A stretch of 64,000 nt of DNA, taken from NCBI RefSeq assembly GCF_001577265.1, contig NZ_CP014517.1, positions 1,975,001 to 2,039,000 of the forward strand. Direction: 5' to 3'. Position 1 is the stretch's first letter, and every line of letters starts with the position of its first letter. The notes under the pieces are model-generated. The model made no database searches. It was not told the origin of the DNA and saw nothing but the letters and a program-made list of their open reading frames with translations. This document shows, piece after piece, positions 37,219 through 47,100 of this stretch. The DNA comes from Variovorax sp. PAMC 28711. GTDB lineage: Bacteria; Pseudomonadota; Gammaproteobacteria; Burkholderiales; Burkholderiaceae_C. The translations under genes and the position numbers were made by a program.

Positions 37219-39156
37219 ATGGACAATCGATCCCTTTCGTCGCAATCCGTGTCGTCCGCCACCCTCCCCCGTTCCCCCATCGCCATCGACGGCGACGCCG
37301 CGCCCGCCGCGATCCTTCACGAGGTTTTTGGCTACGCGCAGTTCCGTGGCGCGCAGGCCGAGATCGTCGACCACGTGGTCGCGGGCGGCGACGCGCTGGT
37401 GCTGATGCCCACGGGCGGTGGCAAGTCGCTGTGCTACCAGATTCCGGCCATCGCGCGGCAGCGCATGGGGCGCGGCGTGAGCATCGTGGTGTCGCCGCTG
37501 ATCGCGCTGATGCACGACCAGGTCGGTGCGCTGCACGAGGCCGGCGTGAACGCGGCTTTCCTCAATTCGACGCTCGACTGGGAGCAGACGCAGGACGTCG
37601 AGCGACGCATGCTGAGCGGCGAGATCACGCTGCTCTACGCGGCGCCCGAGCGGGTGAACACGCCGCGCTTCCTGCAGCAGCTCGACTCGCTGAAGCAGCG
37701 CGGCAAGCTGTCGCTTTTCGCGATCGACGAGGCGCATTGCGTGAGCCAGTGGGGCCACGATTTTCGCCCCGAGTACCGCGCGCTCACCGTGCTGCACGAG
37801 CGGTACCCGGGCGTGCCGCGCATCGCGCTCACCGCCACCGCCGACGACCTGACGCGGGCCGACATCGTCGAGCGCCTGCAGCTCGAAGAAGCGCGCCAGT
37901 TCGTCAGCAGCTTCGACCGCCCGAACATCCGCTACACGATCGTCGAGAAGAAGGAGGCGACCACGCAGTTGCTGCGCTTCATCGAGAGCGAGCACGAAGG
38001 CGATGCCGGCGTCGTCTATTGCCAGTCGCGCAAGCGGGTTGAGGACGTGGCGATCACCCTGCAGAACGCAGGCATCAACGCGCTGCCGTACCACGCGGGC
38101 CTCGACGCGGCCGTGCGGCAAAAACACCAGGATCGGTTCCTGCGCGAAGAAGGCATCGTGATGGTCGCGACCATCGCGTTCGGCATGGGCATCGACAAGC
38201 CCGATGTGCGCTTCGTCGGCCACCTCGACATGCCCAAGAACATCGAGGGCTACTACCAGGAAACCGGTCGCGCGGGCCGCGACGGCGCGCCGGCCGATGC
38301 CTGGATGACCTACGGCCTGCAGGACGTGGTGAACCAGCGCCGCATGATCGACGAGAGCCCCGCCGGCGAGCCATTCAAGGAGGTCATGCGCGGCAAGCTC
38401 GATGCGCTGCTGTCGCTGGCCGAAGCGAGCGACTGCCGCCGCGTGCGGCTGCTCGGTTACTTCGGCGAAGCCTCGACGCCGTGCGGCAATTGCGACAACT
38501 GCATCACGCCGCCGCAGGTGTGGGACGGCACGGACGCCGCGCGCAAGCTGCTCAGCACGATCTATCGCGTGCAGCAGCAGAGCGGCATCAGCTTCGGTGC
38601 GGGCCACGTCATGGACATCCTGCGCGGCAAGGTGACCGACAAGACCAAACAGTTCGGCCACGAGCGCATTAGCACCTTCGGGCTGGGCGCGGAGTTCAGC
38701 GAAGTGCAACTGCGCGGCGTGCTGCGGCAGTTGATCGCGACCGGTGCACTGGCGGTCGACACCGAAGCCTTCAACACGCTCAAGCTCACCGAGGGCTCGC
38801 GCGCGGTGTTGAAGGGCGAAGCGAACGTCGCGCTGCGCGAATCGGTGTCGTCGCCAGCATCACGCTCGGGGGGCAAGACGCGCCGCGACAAGACCGCACG
38901 CGGCGCGCCCTCGCCGGCCGCCGCGACGCTCGACGCCGCAGGCCAGGCGCGCTTCGACGCGCTCAAGGCATGGCGCGCCGAAGTCGCGAAGGAGCACAAC
39001 CTGCCGGCCTACGTGATCTTTCACGACGCCACGCTCGCGTCGATCGCCGAGCGCTCGCCCGCCACGCTGGAAGACCTGCAAGGCATCAGCGGCATCGGCA
39101 CCAAGAAGCTGGAAGCGTACGGGGCGGACGTGCTGCGGGTGTGCAGCAGCTTTTGA
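37219..39156 (+). CDS. recQ: ATP-dependent DNA helicase RecQ
   Basis: The protein has 645 residues from the ATG at 37219 (MDNRSLSS). A frame that starts 180 bases earlier reads through the operator region and is not used. The helicase motifs are [35 protein letters not shown] and [12 protein letters not shown]. The zinc site is seen in CRRV...TPCGNCDNC, the winged helix follows, and an HRDC domain ends the protein ([18 protein letters not shown]). It acts in recombination and fork repair. A Ser/Ala/Lys linker separates the HRDC domain. The stop lies 8 bases from the convergent ATPase gene. Confidence 0.97.
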   Translation: MDNRSLSSQSVSSATLPRSPIAIDGDAAPAAILHEVFGYAQFRGAQAEIVDHVVAGGDALVLMPTGGGKSLCYQIPAIARQRMGRGVSIVVSPLIALMHDQVGALHEAGVNAAFLNSTLDWEQTQDVERRMLSGEITLLYAAPERVNTPRFLQQLDSLKQRGKLSLFAIDEAHCVSQWGHDFRPEYRALTVLHERYPGVPRIALTATADDLTRADIVERLQLEEARQFVSSFDRPNIRYTIVEKKEATTQLLRFIESEHEGDAGVVYCQSRKRVEDVAITLQNAGINALPYHAGLDAAVRQKHQDRFLREEGIVMVATIAFGMGIDKPDVRFVGHLDMPKNIEGYYQETGRAGRDGAPADAWMTYGLQDVVNQRRMIDESPAGEPFKEVMRGKLDALLSLAEASDCRRVRLLGYFGEASTPCGNCDNCITPPQVWDGTDAARKLLSTIYRVQQQSGISFGAGHVMDILRGKVTDKTKQFGHERISTFGLGAEFSEVQLRGVLRQLIATGALAVDTEAFNTLKLTEGSRAVLKGEANVALRESVSSPASRSGGKTRRDKTARGAPSPAAATLDAAGQARFDALKAWRAEVAKEHNLPAYVIFHDATLASIAERSPATLEDLQGISGIGTKKLEAYGADVLRVCSSF

Positions 39157-39164
39157 GCAAGCAG

Positions 39165-41489
39165 CTACTGCACAAAACCCATGCCGCGGTTCTCGCGGAC
39201 CTCGGGCTTGATGCGGTGCTCGGCTTCCAGCTGATCGAGAAATTCCACGGCTGAAAACTCGGTCGCGAGGATGTCGACCTGGCGCTGGACCGCCGCGAAA
39301 TCGCCTGGGCAGAGTTGGTCGAGCTTCGCGAGGCGCGCACGCAGTTCGCCCGTCATCAAAGCCGCGTCGCCGGCCAACGCCTCGGTGACAAACATGCGCG
39401 CGCGTTGCGGCGCGGTCAGCGGCATGAACTTGATCTTGAACGTGAAGCGACGCAGCGCCGCCTGGTCGAGGCGGTCGAGCAGGTTGGTGGTGCAGACGAA
39501 CACGCCGTTGAAGCGCTCCATGCTCTGCAGCATCTCGTTGACCTCGGTGACTTCATAGGTGCGCTGGGCGCCGCGCCGGTCCTGCAAGAAAGAATCGGCC
39601 TCGTCGAGCAGGAGCACCGCCTTTTCGGCCTCGGCTTCCTTGAACATGGCGGCCATGTTCTGCTCGGTTTCGCCGACGTACTTGCTCATGAGGTCGCTCG
39701 CCTGCTTGATGATGAGCGGGCGACCGATGGCCTTGGCCAAATGCTCGGCGAGCGCGGTCTTGCCGGTGCCGGGCGCGCCGTAGAAGCACAGCGTGCCATG
39801 GCCGCGTGCCTTGATCGCCTCGACGATGCGCGGAATGTCGAAGCGCGTCTCGACGTTCAGCATGTCCAGGTCGTAGGTGGTGACGGCACGGCGCTCGCCG
39901 CGGCCGTCGTCGAGCGTGCCGAGCGCCAGGTCGGCGTTGCGCAGCTGGCGCTCGATCAGCACTTCGACCGACGCGTCGTCGGTCTTGGCGAGACCTGCGA
40001 AACGCACGGCCGTCCGGATCTGCGCGGGCGTCAGGCCCTTGCGCTCGGCCAGCTTGGCGGTGAACGCGTCGGACACGGTGACGCCTTCGAGCGTCTTTTT
40101 CACCAGCTGTTCGCGCGCGCCGGGCGGCGGTGATTTGAGTTCGAGGTGGTACGCGAAGCGTCGTCGGAACGCCGGGTCGATCTGCTCGATGCGGTTGGTG
40201 ACCCACAGCGTCGGCACCGGATTCGATTCGAGGATCTGGTTGACCCAGGCCTTGCCGCTCACGCTGCCGCTGGTGGGCGACGGCATCTGCTCGGCGCGCG
40301 ACATGAACTGCGCCGCTTCGGTGCTGATCGGCGGGAACACGTCTTCGACCTCGTCGAACAGCAGCGCGGCCTGGGCGCTGCCTTTCAGGAAAACCTGCGC
40401 GATCTGCAGCGAGCGATAACGGTCGCGACCGCTCAGCGAGTTGCCGTCGCGGTCGGCGTATTCGACTTCGAAAAGCTCGAGCCCCGCGGCCTGCGCCACC
40501 ACCTTGGCCAATTCGGTCTTGCCGGTGCCGGGCGGGCCGTAGAGCAGGATGTTCACGCCCGGCTCCTTCCGCGCGACCGCCGCCTGAAGCAGCGTGACGA
40601 GCATCTGCGCGTCGTCGGCCACGAAGGAAAAATCGTCCGCCGTGAGCGCGCTCTTGGCCGACGGCCGCGTGAACACCGCCATGAGCTCGTTTTGGTCGCG
40701 ATACTCGCGCATCAGCACGGGCGGCAGCTTCTCACTGACCTTCATGAGGTCGGCCAGGTCGGTGATGTTGTGCTCGGAGATGAGGTTCTCGACCAGCCCG
40801 ATGCGCTCGAGCCGCGAGCCGGCACGCAGCGCCTCCCCCACATCGGTCGCGCTCACGCCCGCGATGTCGGCGATCGCGGCATACGCCTCCGGCGCGTTGT
40901 TGACCTTGAACTCGACCAGCAGCGAGCGCAGGTCGCGCTGGTAGCGCGCCAGCGTGCCGTAGAGCAGCAGCGCACGCTCGGCCTTGTTCAGCTGCAGCAG
41001 GCCGGCGAGCGCATCGATGTTCTTTTCGACCAGCGTGGATTGCTTGCGCAGCGCATGCGTCAGCCAGTCGCGCGTGGCCGACAGCACGGAGAGCAGGTCT
41101 TTCGGCTGGTCCTTGGCGTATTCGTCGAGGTAGAAGAAAAGCGTGCCCTCTTCATACGGACCGCGCCAGGTGCCGTAGCGTTCGAGCAGCGTGCGGGCGT
41201 CGAGCGCGTCGACGCCTTTCCAGACCTCGTTGCCGGCGCAGCGCCGCCCGAGAAATTCGCGCAGGCGCAGCAGGACCGGTGCCGGCCACACAAGGTGTCG
41301 GCCGGTGAGCGAGAGCAACCCGTTCAGGTCGCGCCGCACGTTGAACTTGGGGCCCTGCTTGGCGGCCAGCGTGAGCACGAAGTGCGAGCACATGAGCTCG
41401 AGCACCGGTGCGTTCTTGAGCCCGGGCGAAGGCAATGCCTGCCCGCGGACCGCAGCAGCCACGACATCGACACCGACACGTTTGACCAT
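39165..41489 (-). CDS. Large protein with two AAA+ ATPase modules, function unknown
   Basis: The protein has 774 residues. The first 290 residues are helical and not recognised. A first AAA+ module has Walker A LLYGPPGTGKTELAKV near residue 317 and Walker B LLFDEVEDVF. A second has FYGAPGTGKTALAEHL near residue 570 and LLLDEADSFL. The C-terminal part continues to EFLDQLEAEHRI. Both modules look intact and form a tandem, as in Cdc48-like or unfoldase proteins. No protease or membrane domain is attached. It stands alone between recQ and ilvA, so context does not suggest a substrate. Confidence 0.85.
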   Translation of the reverse strand: MVKRVGVDVVAAAVRGQALPSPGLKNAPVLELMCSHFVLTLAAKQGPKFNVRRDLNGLLSLTGRHLVWPAPVLLRLREFLGRRCAGNEVWKGVDALDARTLLERYGTWRGPYEEGTLFFYLDEYAKDQPKDLLSVLSATRDWLTHALRKQSTLVEKNIDALAGLLQLNKAERALLLYGTLARYQRDLRSLLVEFKVNNAPEAYAAIADIAGVSATDVGEALRAGSRLERIGLVENLISEHNITDLADLMKVSEKLPPVLMREYRDQNELMAVFTRPSAKSALTADDFSFVADDAQMLVTLLQAAVARKEPGVNILLYGPPGTGKTELAKVVAQAAGLELFEVEYADRDGNSLSGRDRYRSLQIAQVFLKGSAQAALLFDEVEDVFPPISTEAAQFMSRAEQMPSPTSGSVSGKAWVNQILESNPVPTLWVTNRIEQIDPAFRRRFAYHLELKSPPPGAREQLVKKTLEGVTVSDAFTAKLAERKGLTPAQIRTAVRFAGLAKTDDASVEVLIERQLRNADLALGTLDDGRGERRAVTTYDLDMLNVETRFDIPRIVEAIKARGHGTLCFYGAPGTGKTALAEHLAKAIGRPLIIKQASDLMSKYVGETEQNMAAMFKEAEAEKAVLLLDEADSFLQDRRGAQRTYEVTEVNEMLQSMERFNGVFVCTTNLLDRLDQAALRRFTFKIKFMPLTAPQRARMFVTEALAGDAALMTGELRARLAKLDQLCPGDFAAVQRQVDILATEFSAVEFLDQLEAEHRIKPEVRENRGMGFVQ

Positions 41490-41628
41490 CGAACAACTCC
41501 AACCAGGGAATCAATCTGGAAGCCACCATAACGCAGAGTTTTGGGTTCTGGAAGACTTGGGAACGGTAAAAACCCTAAGGCATCGCCCACGCCCGGCATC
41601 GCGGCCTTCATCGAAAGTTGTCGACACA

Positions 41629-42837
41629 ATGAACCCCATGGTTGAAATCGAAGACATCCGGCGTGCTGCGGCACGCCTTCAGGGCCAGCTGCTCGACACG
41701 CCCTGTGTCGAATCGCGCACGTTGTCGGACATCGTGGGCGCGCAGGTGTTCCTCAAATTCGAGAATTTGCAGTTCACCGCGTCCTTCAAGGAGCGTGGCG
41801 CCTGCAACAAACTCGTCGATCTGTCGGAGAGCGGCGTGCGCGGCGTGATTGCCATGTCGGCCGGGAACCACGCCCAGGGCGTGGCCTACCACGCGCAGCG
41901 CCTCGGCATGCGCGCGCTGATCGTCATGCCGCGGCTGACGCCGAGCGTGAAGGTCGAGCGCACCCGCGGCTTCGGCGCGGAGGTGGTGCTGCACGGCGAC
42001 ACGCTGGAAGCCGCGCGCACCCACGCCTTCGAATTGGCCGAGCGCGAAGGGCTGGCCTTCGTGCATCCCTACGACGACGAGACGATCGTCGCGGGCCAGG
42101 GAACGGTCGCGCTCGAAATGCTCGAAACGGTGCCGGACCTCGACACCCTCGTGGTCGCGGTCGGCGGCGGCGGACTCATTTCGGGCATGGCGGTGGCGGC
42201 GCGCGCGCTCAAGCCGGGCATCGAGATCGTCGGCGTGCAGACCTCGCGCTTCCCGGCCATGGTCAATGCGGTGAAAGGCACGCACCACGCGCAGGGCAAC
42301 AGCACGATCGCCGAGGGCATCGCGGTCGGCACGCCCGGCGTGATCACCCAGGGAATCATCAAGGCGCTGGTCGACGATCTGCTGCTGGTCGACGAGGGCG
42401 ACATCGAGCAGGCCGTGCTGATGCTGCTCGAGATCGAGAAAACCGTGGTCGAGGGCGCGGGCGCCGTCGGGCTGGCGGCGCTCCTGCGGCACCCCGAACG
42501 CTTTCGCGGCAAGAAGGTCGGGCTGGTGCTGTGCGGCGGCAACATCGATCCGCTGCTGCTCGCCGCCATCATCGAGCGCGGCATGGTGCGGGCCGGTCGC
42601 CTGGCCAGGGTGCGGGTGAGCGCTCGCGATGTGCCCGGCTCGCTCGCCCGTATCACGGCGACTGTGGCCGAAGCGGGCGCCAACATCGACGAGGTGCATC
42701 ACCAGCGCGCCTTCACCATGCTGGCGGCTCAGAATGTGGACGTCGAGCTGGTGTTGCAGACGCGCGGACGGCCGCACCTGGCAGCCGTGCTGGAGGCGCT
42801 GCACGCCGCCGGCTTCGAGGCGATCGAGCAACTCTGA
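41629..42837 (+). CDS. ilvA: Threonine dehydratase (threonine ammonia-lyase) with C-terminal ACT-like domain
   Basis: The protein has 402 residues from the ATG at 41629; the ATG at 41638 is an alternative. The PLP lysine lies in FTASFKERGACNKL. MSAGNHAQGVAYHAQRLG and VAVGGGGLISGMAVAARALKPG are the phosphate- and cofactor-binding parts. The last 80 residues (RVSARDVPGSLARITATVAEAGANIDEVHHQR, read in parts) form one ACT-like domain. It removes ammonia from threonine to give 2-oxobutanoate. One short ACT unit is shared by catabolic and biosynthetic forms, so the pathway use is open. The 139-base gap before it (41490-41628) must hold divergent promoters, which I cannot place. Confidence 0.92.
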   Translation: MNPMVEIEDIRRAAARLQGQLLDTPCVESRTLSDIVGAQVFLKFENLQFTASFKERGACNKLVDLSESGVRGVIAMSAGNHAQGVAYHAQRLGMRALIVMPRLTPSVKVERTRGFGAEVVLHGDTLEAARTHAFELAEREGLAFVHPYDDETIVAGQGTVALEMLETVPDLDTLVVAVGGGGLISGMAVAARALKPGIEIVGVQTSRFPAMVNAVKGTHHAQGNSTIAEGIAVGTPGVITQGIIKALVDDLLLVDEGDIEQAVLMLLEIEKTVVEGAGAVGLAALLRHPERFRGKKVGLVLCGGNIDPLLLAAIIERGMVRAGRLARVRVSARDVPGSLARITATVAEAGANIDEVHHQRAFTMLAAQNVDVELVLQTRGRPHLAAVLEALHAAGFEAIEQL

Positions 42838-42938
42838 GCCCACCGTCCACCGGGGCGAGGCGCTCTGGCAACCCCCTAGACGGGAAGGCAAAGGGCGGCC
42901 GGTAAAATGCCGGCAGTTTCGAGAACACAAGGAATCCG

Positions 42939-43091
42939 ATGTCCACCCCCACGCCCGTCGAACCCGGCCACGACGCCATCGTCGAAAAAGACGCCGTCGA
43001 GTCGATCGTCCCCATGATGCCCATCGTGCTGCCGCTGGTCGGCGGCGTGCTGATGCTGCTGCTGGCTTCCATCGCCGTCTACATGGCCTGA
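42939..43091 (+). CDS. 50-residue single-pass membrane protein, function unknown
   Basis: The frame from the ATG at 42939 gives 50 residues. A ribosome site AAGGAA lies 5 bases before it. The first half is acidic ([19 protein letters not shown]), and the second is one hydrophobic helix ([20 protein letters not shown]) that ends at the C-terminus. It begins 101 bases after the ilvA stop and 145 bases before pckG. A G/C-rich hairpin at 43113-43130 without a T-run follows. It may anchor or regulate a membrane partner. Short size means the call depends on the good start signal and helix. Confidence 0.6.
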   Translation: MSTPTPVEPGHDAIVEKDAVESIVPMMPIVLPLVGGVLMLLLASIAVYMA

Positions 43092-43236
43092 CAAGGCCGC
43101 GCGCCCTTGTCCGCGGGCTGTGCGGCCCGCATCGACGCAAGCTCCCCAAGAAGAAGGCGTTTTCTCAAACGGACTTCCGCGCCCGACGGCGTGGCGCCCC
43201 GTTCGAAAAGACGAATTTCAACTTAGGAGACATCCG

Positions 43237-45108
43237 ATGAACGCACCCGTCCTGCAGGGCCTGAACATCCAGGCACCCTCGTACGTCCAAAACGCGAAGC
43301 TGGTCGCCTGGGTGGCCGACATGGCCACCTTGTGCAAGCCGAAGGCCATCCACTGGTGCGACGGCAGCACCGAAGAATACGACCGCCTCTGCCAGCAACT
43401 GGTCGAAGCCGGCACCTTCAAGAAGCTGAATCCGGCCAAGCGCCCCAATTCCTTCCTGGCCAACTCCGACCCCGTCGACGTGGCGCGGGTCGAAGACCGC
43501 ACCTACATCTGCTCGGCCACCAAGGAAGACGCCGGCCCGACCAACAACTGGATGGCGCCGGCCGAGATGCGCACCACGCTGCAGCCGCTGTTCGACGGTT
43601 GCATGAAGGGCCGCACGATGTATGTGGTGCCGTTCTCGATGGGCCCGCTGGGCTCGCCGATCGCGCACATCGGCATCGAGCTGTCCGACTCGCCCTACGT
43701 GGCGGTCAACATGAAGATCATGACCCGCATGGGCAAGGCGGTGTACGACGTGCTCGGCGCCGACGGCGAGTTCGTGCCCTGCGTGCACACGGTGGGCGCG
43801 CCACTGGCCGAAGGCCAGAAGGACGTGGCTTGGCCGTGCAACACGACCAAGTACATCGTCCATTACCCGGAAACCCGCGAGATCTGGAGCTATGGCTCGG
43901 GCTATGGCGGCAATGCGCTGCTGGGCAAGAAGTGCTTCGCGCTGCGCATCGCGTCGACGATGGGCCGCGACGAAGGCTGGCTGGCCGAACACATGCTGAT
44001 CCTGGGCGTGACGAATCCCGAGGGCAAGAAGTACCACGTGGCCGCCGCCTTTCCGAGCGCTTGCGGCAAGACCAACTTCTCGATGCTCGTGCCGCCGGCC
44101 GGCTTCGAGGGCTGGAAGGTCACGACCATCGGCGACGACATCGCCTGGATCAAGCCGCAAGCCGACGGCTCGCTGCGCGCCATCAACCCCGAGGCGGGCT
44201 ACTTCGGCGTGGCGCCCGGCACCAACTACACGACCAACCCGAACTGCATGCGCAGCCTGGACGACAGCGTGATCTTCACCAACGTCGCGCTGACCGACGA
44301 CGGCGACGTGTGGTGGGAAGGCATGGAGCAAGACGCCGAAGGCAAGGCGCTGCCCGCACACCTCATCGACTGGCAAGGCAAGGACTGGACGCCTGCGATC
44401 GCGAAGGAAACCGGCGCCAAGGCGGCACATCCGAACGCCCGCTTCACCGTGGCTGCGACCAACAATCCGGCGCTCGATGAAGCATGGGACGACCCGAAGG
44501 GCGTGAAGATCGACGCCTTCATCTTCGGCGGCCGCCGCTCGACCACCGTGCCGCTGGTGACCGAAGCGCGCAACTGGACCGAAGGCGTCTACATGGCGGC
44601 CACGATGGGCTCGGAAACCACCGCCGCGGCCACCGGCCAGGCCGGCGTGGTGCGCCGCGACCCGTTCGCGATGCTGCCGTTCATCGGCTACAACATGAGC
44701 GATTACTTCCAGCACTGGATCGACCTGGGCAAGAAACTCGAGGCCTCGGGGGCCACGCTGCCCAAGATCTACACGACCAACTGGTTCCGCAAGGGCGCCG
44801 ACGGCAAGTTCGTCTGGCCGGGCTACGGCGAAAACATGCGCGTCTTGAAGTGGATGATCGACCGCATCGAAGGCAAGGCCGGCGAAGGCATCGAGCACGT
44901 GACCGGCGTGAGCCCGCGCTACCAGGACCTCAACTGGACCGGCCTGAAATTCAGCGCCGAACAGTTCGACACCGTGACCAGCATCGACAAGGCGGCCTGG
45001 GTCGCGGAGCTCAAGCTGCACGACGAGCTCTTCAAGCAGCTCGAACACCATCTGCCCGAGGAACTGCCGGCCACCAAGGCCGCGATCGAGCAGCGCCTCG
45101 CCGCCTGA
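43237..45108 (+). CDS. pckG: Phosphoenolpyruvate carboxykinase (GTP)
   Basis: The protein has 623 residues from the ATG at 43237, with TTAGGAGA before it. The P-loop of GTP-type PEPCK is [16 protein letters not shown], with the reactive cysteine. [25 protein letters not shown] and [14 protein letters not shown] are family blocks. It converts oxaloacetate and GTP to PEP, GDP and CO2, the first committed step of gluconeogenesis. A strong terminator follows 11 bases after the stop. Growth on amino acids such as histidine, which enters via glutamate, would need this enzyme. Confidence 0.98.
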   Translation: MNAPVLQGLNIQAPSYVQNAKLVAWVADMATLCKPKAIHWCDGSTEEYDRLCQQLVEAGTFKKLNPAKRPNSFLANSDPVDVARVEDRTYICSATKEDAGPTNNWMAPAEMRTTLQPLFDGCMKGRTMYVVPFSMGPLGSPIAHIGIELSDSPYVAVNMKIMTRMGKAVYDVLGADGEFVPCVHTVGAPLAEGQKDVAWPCNTTKYIVHYPETREIWSYGSGYGGNALLGKKCFALRIASTMGRDEGWLAEHMLILGVTNPEGKKYHVAAAFPSACGKTNFSMLVPPAGFEGWKVTTIGDDIAWIKPQADGSLRAINPEAGYFGVAPGTNYTTNPNCMRSLDDSVIFTNVALTDDGDVWWEGMEQDAEGKALPAHLIDWQGKDWTPAIAKETGAKAAHPNARFTVAATNNPALDEAWDDPKGVKIDAFIFGGRRSTTVPLVTEARNWTEGVYMAATMGSETTAAATGQAGVVRRDPFAMLPFIGYNMSDYFQHWIDLGKKLEASGATLPKIYTTNWFRKGADGKFVWPGYGENMRVLKWMIDRIEGKAGEGIEHVTGVSPRYQDLNWTGLKFSAEQFDTVTSIDKAAWVAELKLHDELFKQLEHHLPEELPATKAAIEQRLAA

Positions 45109-45119
45109 GCGCGACCACC

Positions 45120-45155
45120 CATAGAAAAAGCCGCCCTCGGGCGGCTTTTTCTATG
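45120..45155. terminator. Rho-independent terminator after pckG, probably bidirectional
   Basis: The stem pairs ATAGAAAAAGCCGCC (45121-45135) with GGCGGCTTTTTCTAT (45140-45154), plus one further C-G pair, with the loop CTCG. Each strand has a run of five T after the GC-rich part, so it can end pckG transcripts and those of the convergent gene at 45181-45705. Confidence 0.93.
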
Positions 45156-45180
45156 CTGCGCCACGCGAGGCGCACAGCGG

Positions 45181-45705
45181 TCAGTAATACCGTGAATTGT
45201 TGAGGCGCGTCATGGCTTCGTACAGCGTCGGCATGCGGACCTGTTCCGAACGCTGCTTCATCAGCGTCAAGGCTTCGACCTTGGCGGTGGCCACCGGGGT
45301 GCTGATGCCGTCAGTTTGCTGACGCGTCACGGCCGCTTGCAGTTCCTGCAGGATGCGCGGGTCGTACTTGGCGTACTCGTAGAACTGCGCGTCTGCACGG
45401 GCAACAGCGCGGCGTTCCGACAGGCGCGCCAGAAAAGGCGTCAGCTTGTGGGCGCTCAGCGCGAGGGCGCCGAAGAGGATGGCGCAGACCGCGATCCATG
45501 CCACCATCCAGCCGCCGTCGACTTCGCGGGTGGTGAGTTGGTTGGCGATGGCCAGCAGCACAGCGCCGGCGGCGATGACGATGCGAACGGTCAGGCCGGC
45601 GGTGCCGACGTTGTCGTTGGAGGCGCGAATGCGCTCGATGGCCGCGCTGGCGCGGGTGACGCCGAGGTGCTCAGCGGGCTGGTCGATATGGACAAATGAG
45701 GTCAT
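45181..45705 (-). CDS. Membrane protein of unknown function next to a LysR regulator
   Basis: The protein has 174 residues from the ATG at 45705, preceded by GGAGGG. Two membrane helices lie near residues 36-53 (TVRIVIAAGAVLLAIANQL) and 60-80 (MVAWIAVCAILFGALALSAH). A cytoplasmic helical tail follows (LSERRAVARADAQFYEYAKYD). No family is recognised. The divergent LysR gene at 45813 and a shared AGGGTTTGCCCT box in the gap suggest LysR control. Confidence 0.75.
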   Translation of the reverse strand: MTSFVHIDQPAEHLGVTRASAAIERIRASNDNVGTAGLTVRIVIAAGAVLLAIANQLTTREVDGGWMVAWIAVCAILFGALALSAHKLTPFLARLSERRAVARADAQFYEYAKYDPRILQELQAAVTRQQTDGISTPVATAKVEALTLMKQRSEQVRMPTLYEAMTRLNNSRYY

Positions 45706-45753
45706 GGTGTATCCCTCCAAGGGATGAATGGCCGAAGCCGATGCACCGATATT

Positions 45754-45765
45754 AGGGTTTGCCCT
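45754..45765. promoter_or_regulatory. Probable LysR binding site between the membrane protein gene and the LysR gene
   Basis: AGGGTTTGCCCT is an interrupted palindrome with TT before and AG after it, fitting the T-N11-A style. It lies 48 bases before the LysR start and 49 bases before the divergent gene. The same arrangement AGGGTTATCCCT occurs at 47029-47040 on the far side of the LysR gene. Confidence 0.55.
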
Positions 45766-45812
45766 AGTGTTTTGCCAATTTATCTTGCTGATGTTTATCA
45801 TTCACGCCACTA

Positions 45813-46796
45813 ATGGACGTTAACTTTCGCACGCTTGATCTCAATTTGCTCCGCGTCTTCGACGAGGTGATGGCGGAGCGCAACCTCACGCGCGCCGCGC
45901 GCAACCTGTCGATCACCCAGCCCGCGGTGAGCAATGCGCTGCGGCGGCTGCGCGAAGTGCTCGGCGATGAGCTGGTGCGCCGCGCCGGCGCCGGCGTCGA
46001 GCCCACGCCTCGCGCACTCGCCCTGTGGCCGACGGTGCGCGACGCACTGCGCCAGCTTCAGCACACGCTGGCGCCCAGCGGCTTCGACGGTGCGACGGCC
46101 GACACCACCTTCTTGCTCGCCATGGCCGACGCCACGGCCGCCGAGCTGATGCCGGGCCTGGTCAAGATCGCCGAACTGGAGGCGCCGGGCATTTCGCTGC
46201 GCGTGCTGCCGCTGACCACGCGCGACCCGCGCCGCATGCTGGAGCACGAAGAAGCCGACATGGCGATCGGCTACTTTCCCGCCGTGATCGCCAGCCTCGC
46301 GGCACGCAGCCAGTCAGGCGTGGGCTTTCCGTTCGAGACGCAGCGTCTCTACGTCGGGCAGTACGTCTGCGTGATGCGGCGCGACCATCCGCTGGCGAAC
46401 GCCCCGCTCACGCTCGACGCGTACTGCGCAGCGCGGCATCTGCTGGTGAGTTTTTCGGGGCGGCCTTACGGCTTCATCGACCAGACGCTGGGCGCGCTGG
46501 GGCGCGAGCGGCGCATCGCCGTCACGGTGAACCAGTTTTTTACCGCGGGCCGCGTGGTGGCCAATTCGGATTTGCTCACCGTGCTGCCACGCCATTTCGT
46601 GAACGTGACCGGTGTCAACGAGCGCCTGGTGATGCGCGACTTGCCGTTCGACCAGCCGCTGGTGCATGTGGATGCCGTCTGGCATCGACGCGCCCAGCAC
46701 GGGCATGCGCACGAGTGGTTGCGCGAGGCGTTGCTGCGGTCCGCCGGAGCCGCGTTCGCCGGCTCTTTGCTGGATCAGGCGTTGCCGGACGCCTGA
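45813..46796 (+). CDS. LysR-family transcriptional regulator
   Basis: The protein has 327 residues. The helix-turn-helix is NLLRVFDEVMAERNLTRAARNLSITQPAVSNALRRLREVLGDELVRR (read in parts), close to the NodD/LinR-like group that begins DLNLLRVFDEVM. A binding-protein-like effector domain follows (LPLTTRDPRRMLEHEEADMAIGY). It lies between two genes with the same palindromic box, one on each side, and so may control both. The inducer is not known. Confidence 0.93.
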   Translation: MDVNFRTLDLNLLRVFDEVMAERNLTRAARNLSITQPAVSNALRRLREVLGDELVRRAGAGVEPTPRALALWPTVRDALRQLQHTLAPSGFDGATADTTFLLAMADATAAELMPGLVKIAELEAPGISLRVLPLTTRDPRRMLEHEEADMAIGYFPAVIASLAARSQSGVGFPFETQRLYVGQYVCVMRRDHPLANAPLTLDAYCAARHLLVSFSGRPYGFIDQTLGALGRERRIAVTVNQFFTAGRVVANSDLLTVLPRHFVNVTGVNERLVMRDLPFDQPLVHVDAVWHRRAQHGHAHEWLREALLRSAGAAFAGSLLDQALPDA

Positions 46797-46806
46797 GCCA
46801 AGGCGC

Positions 46807-46980
46807 TCAGCGAACGACGTTCAGGAAGGCGCTGGCGGCAATGCGCAGCTCCTGCGCATGGTGAGCGTCTACACCGGCGCGGGAGTCGGCGGTTTCCATC
46901 AGCGCGAGTGCCGGGCTGATGGGGGTGGCTTCGGCCGGCGAATTGAAATAGCGGGCCACGAGAGAAAACAACTTGGACAT
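46807..46980 (-). CDS. 57-residue protein of unknown function
   Basis: A frame from the ATG at 46980 gives 57 residues. The sequence is amphipathic at the start (MSKLFSLVARYFNSP) and helical at the end (AQELRIAASAFLNVV). No strong ribosome site is visible before it. The case for a real gene is the AGGGTTATCCCT box at 47029, which repeats the box at the LysR promoter and lies where a regulator would sit. It converges on the LysR gene with a 10-base gap. Confidence 0.5.
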   Translation of the reverse strand: MSKLFSLVARYFNSPAEATPISPALALMETADSRAGVDAHHAQELRIAASAFLNVVR

Positions 46981-47028
46981 GACATTGCGCGATCAGGTCG
47001 CGCCGGGTTGGTGATGGGAAGTAGATTA

Positions 47029-47040
47029 AGGGTTATCCCT
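47029..47040. promoter_or_regulatory. Second copy of the LysR-type box
   Basis: AGGGTTATCCCT differs from the box at 45754-45765 only in the two central bases, and it also has ATTA to the left. It lies 49 bases upstream of the 57-residue gene on the minus strand, the same distance as the first box to its minus-strand gene. It also lies 60 bases before the phosphoesterase gene at 47101. Confidence 0.5.
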
Positions 47041-47100
47041 GATAGTTCAATCTCTCTTTCATGCGCCGTTTGCATGAGGGCATTCCTCTAGACTGGGTCC

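Noticed and set aside
43113..43130. GCGGGC/GCCCGC hairpin before pckG as a terminator
   Set aside because: The stem is short and no T-run follows.
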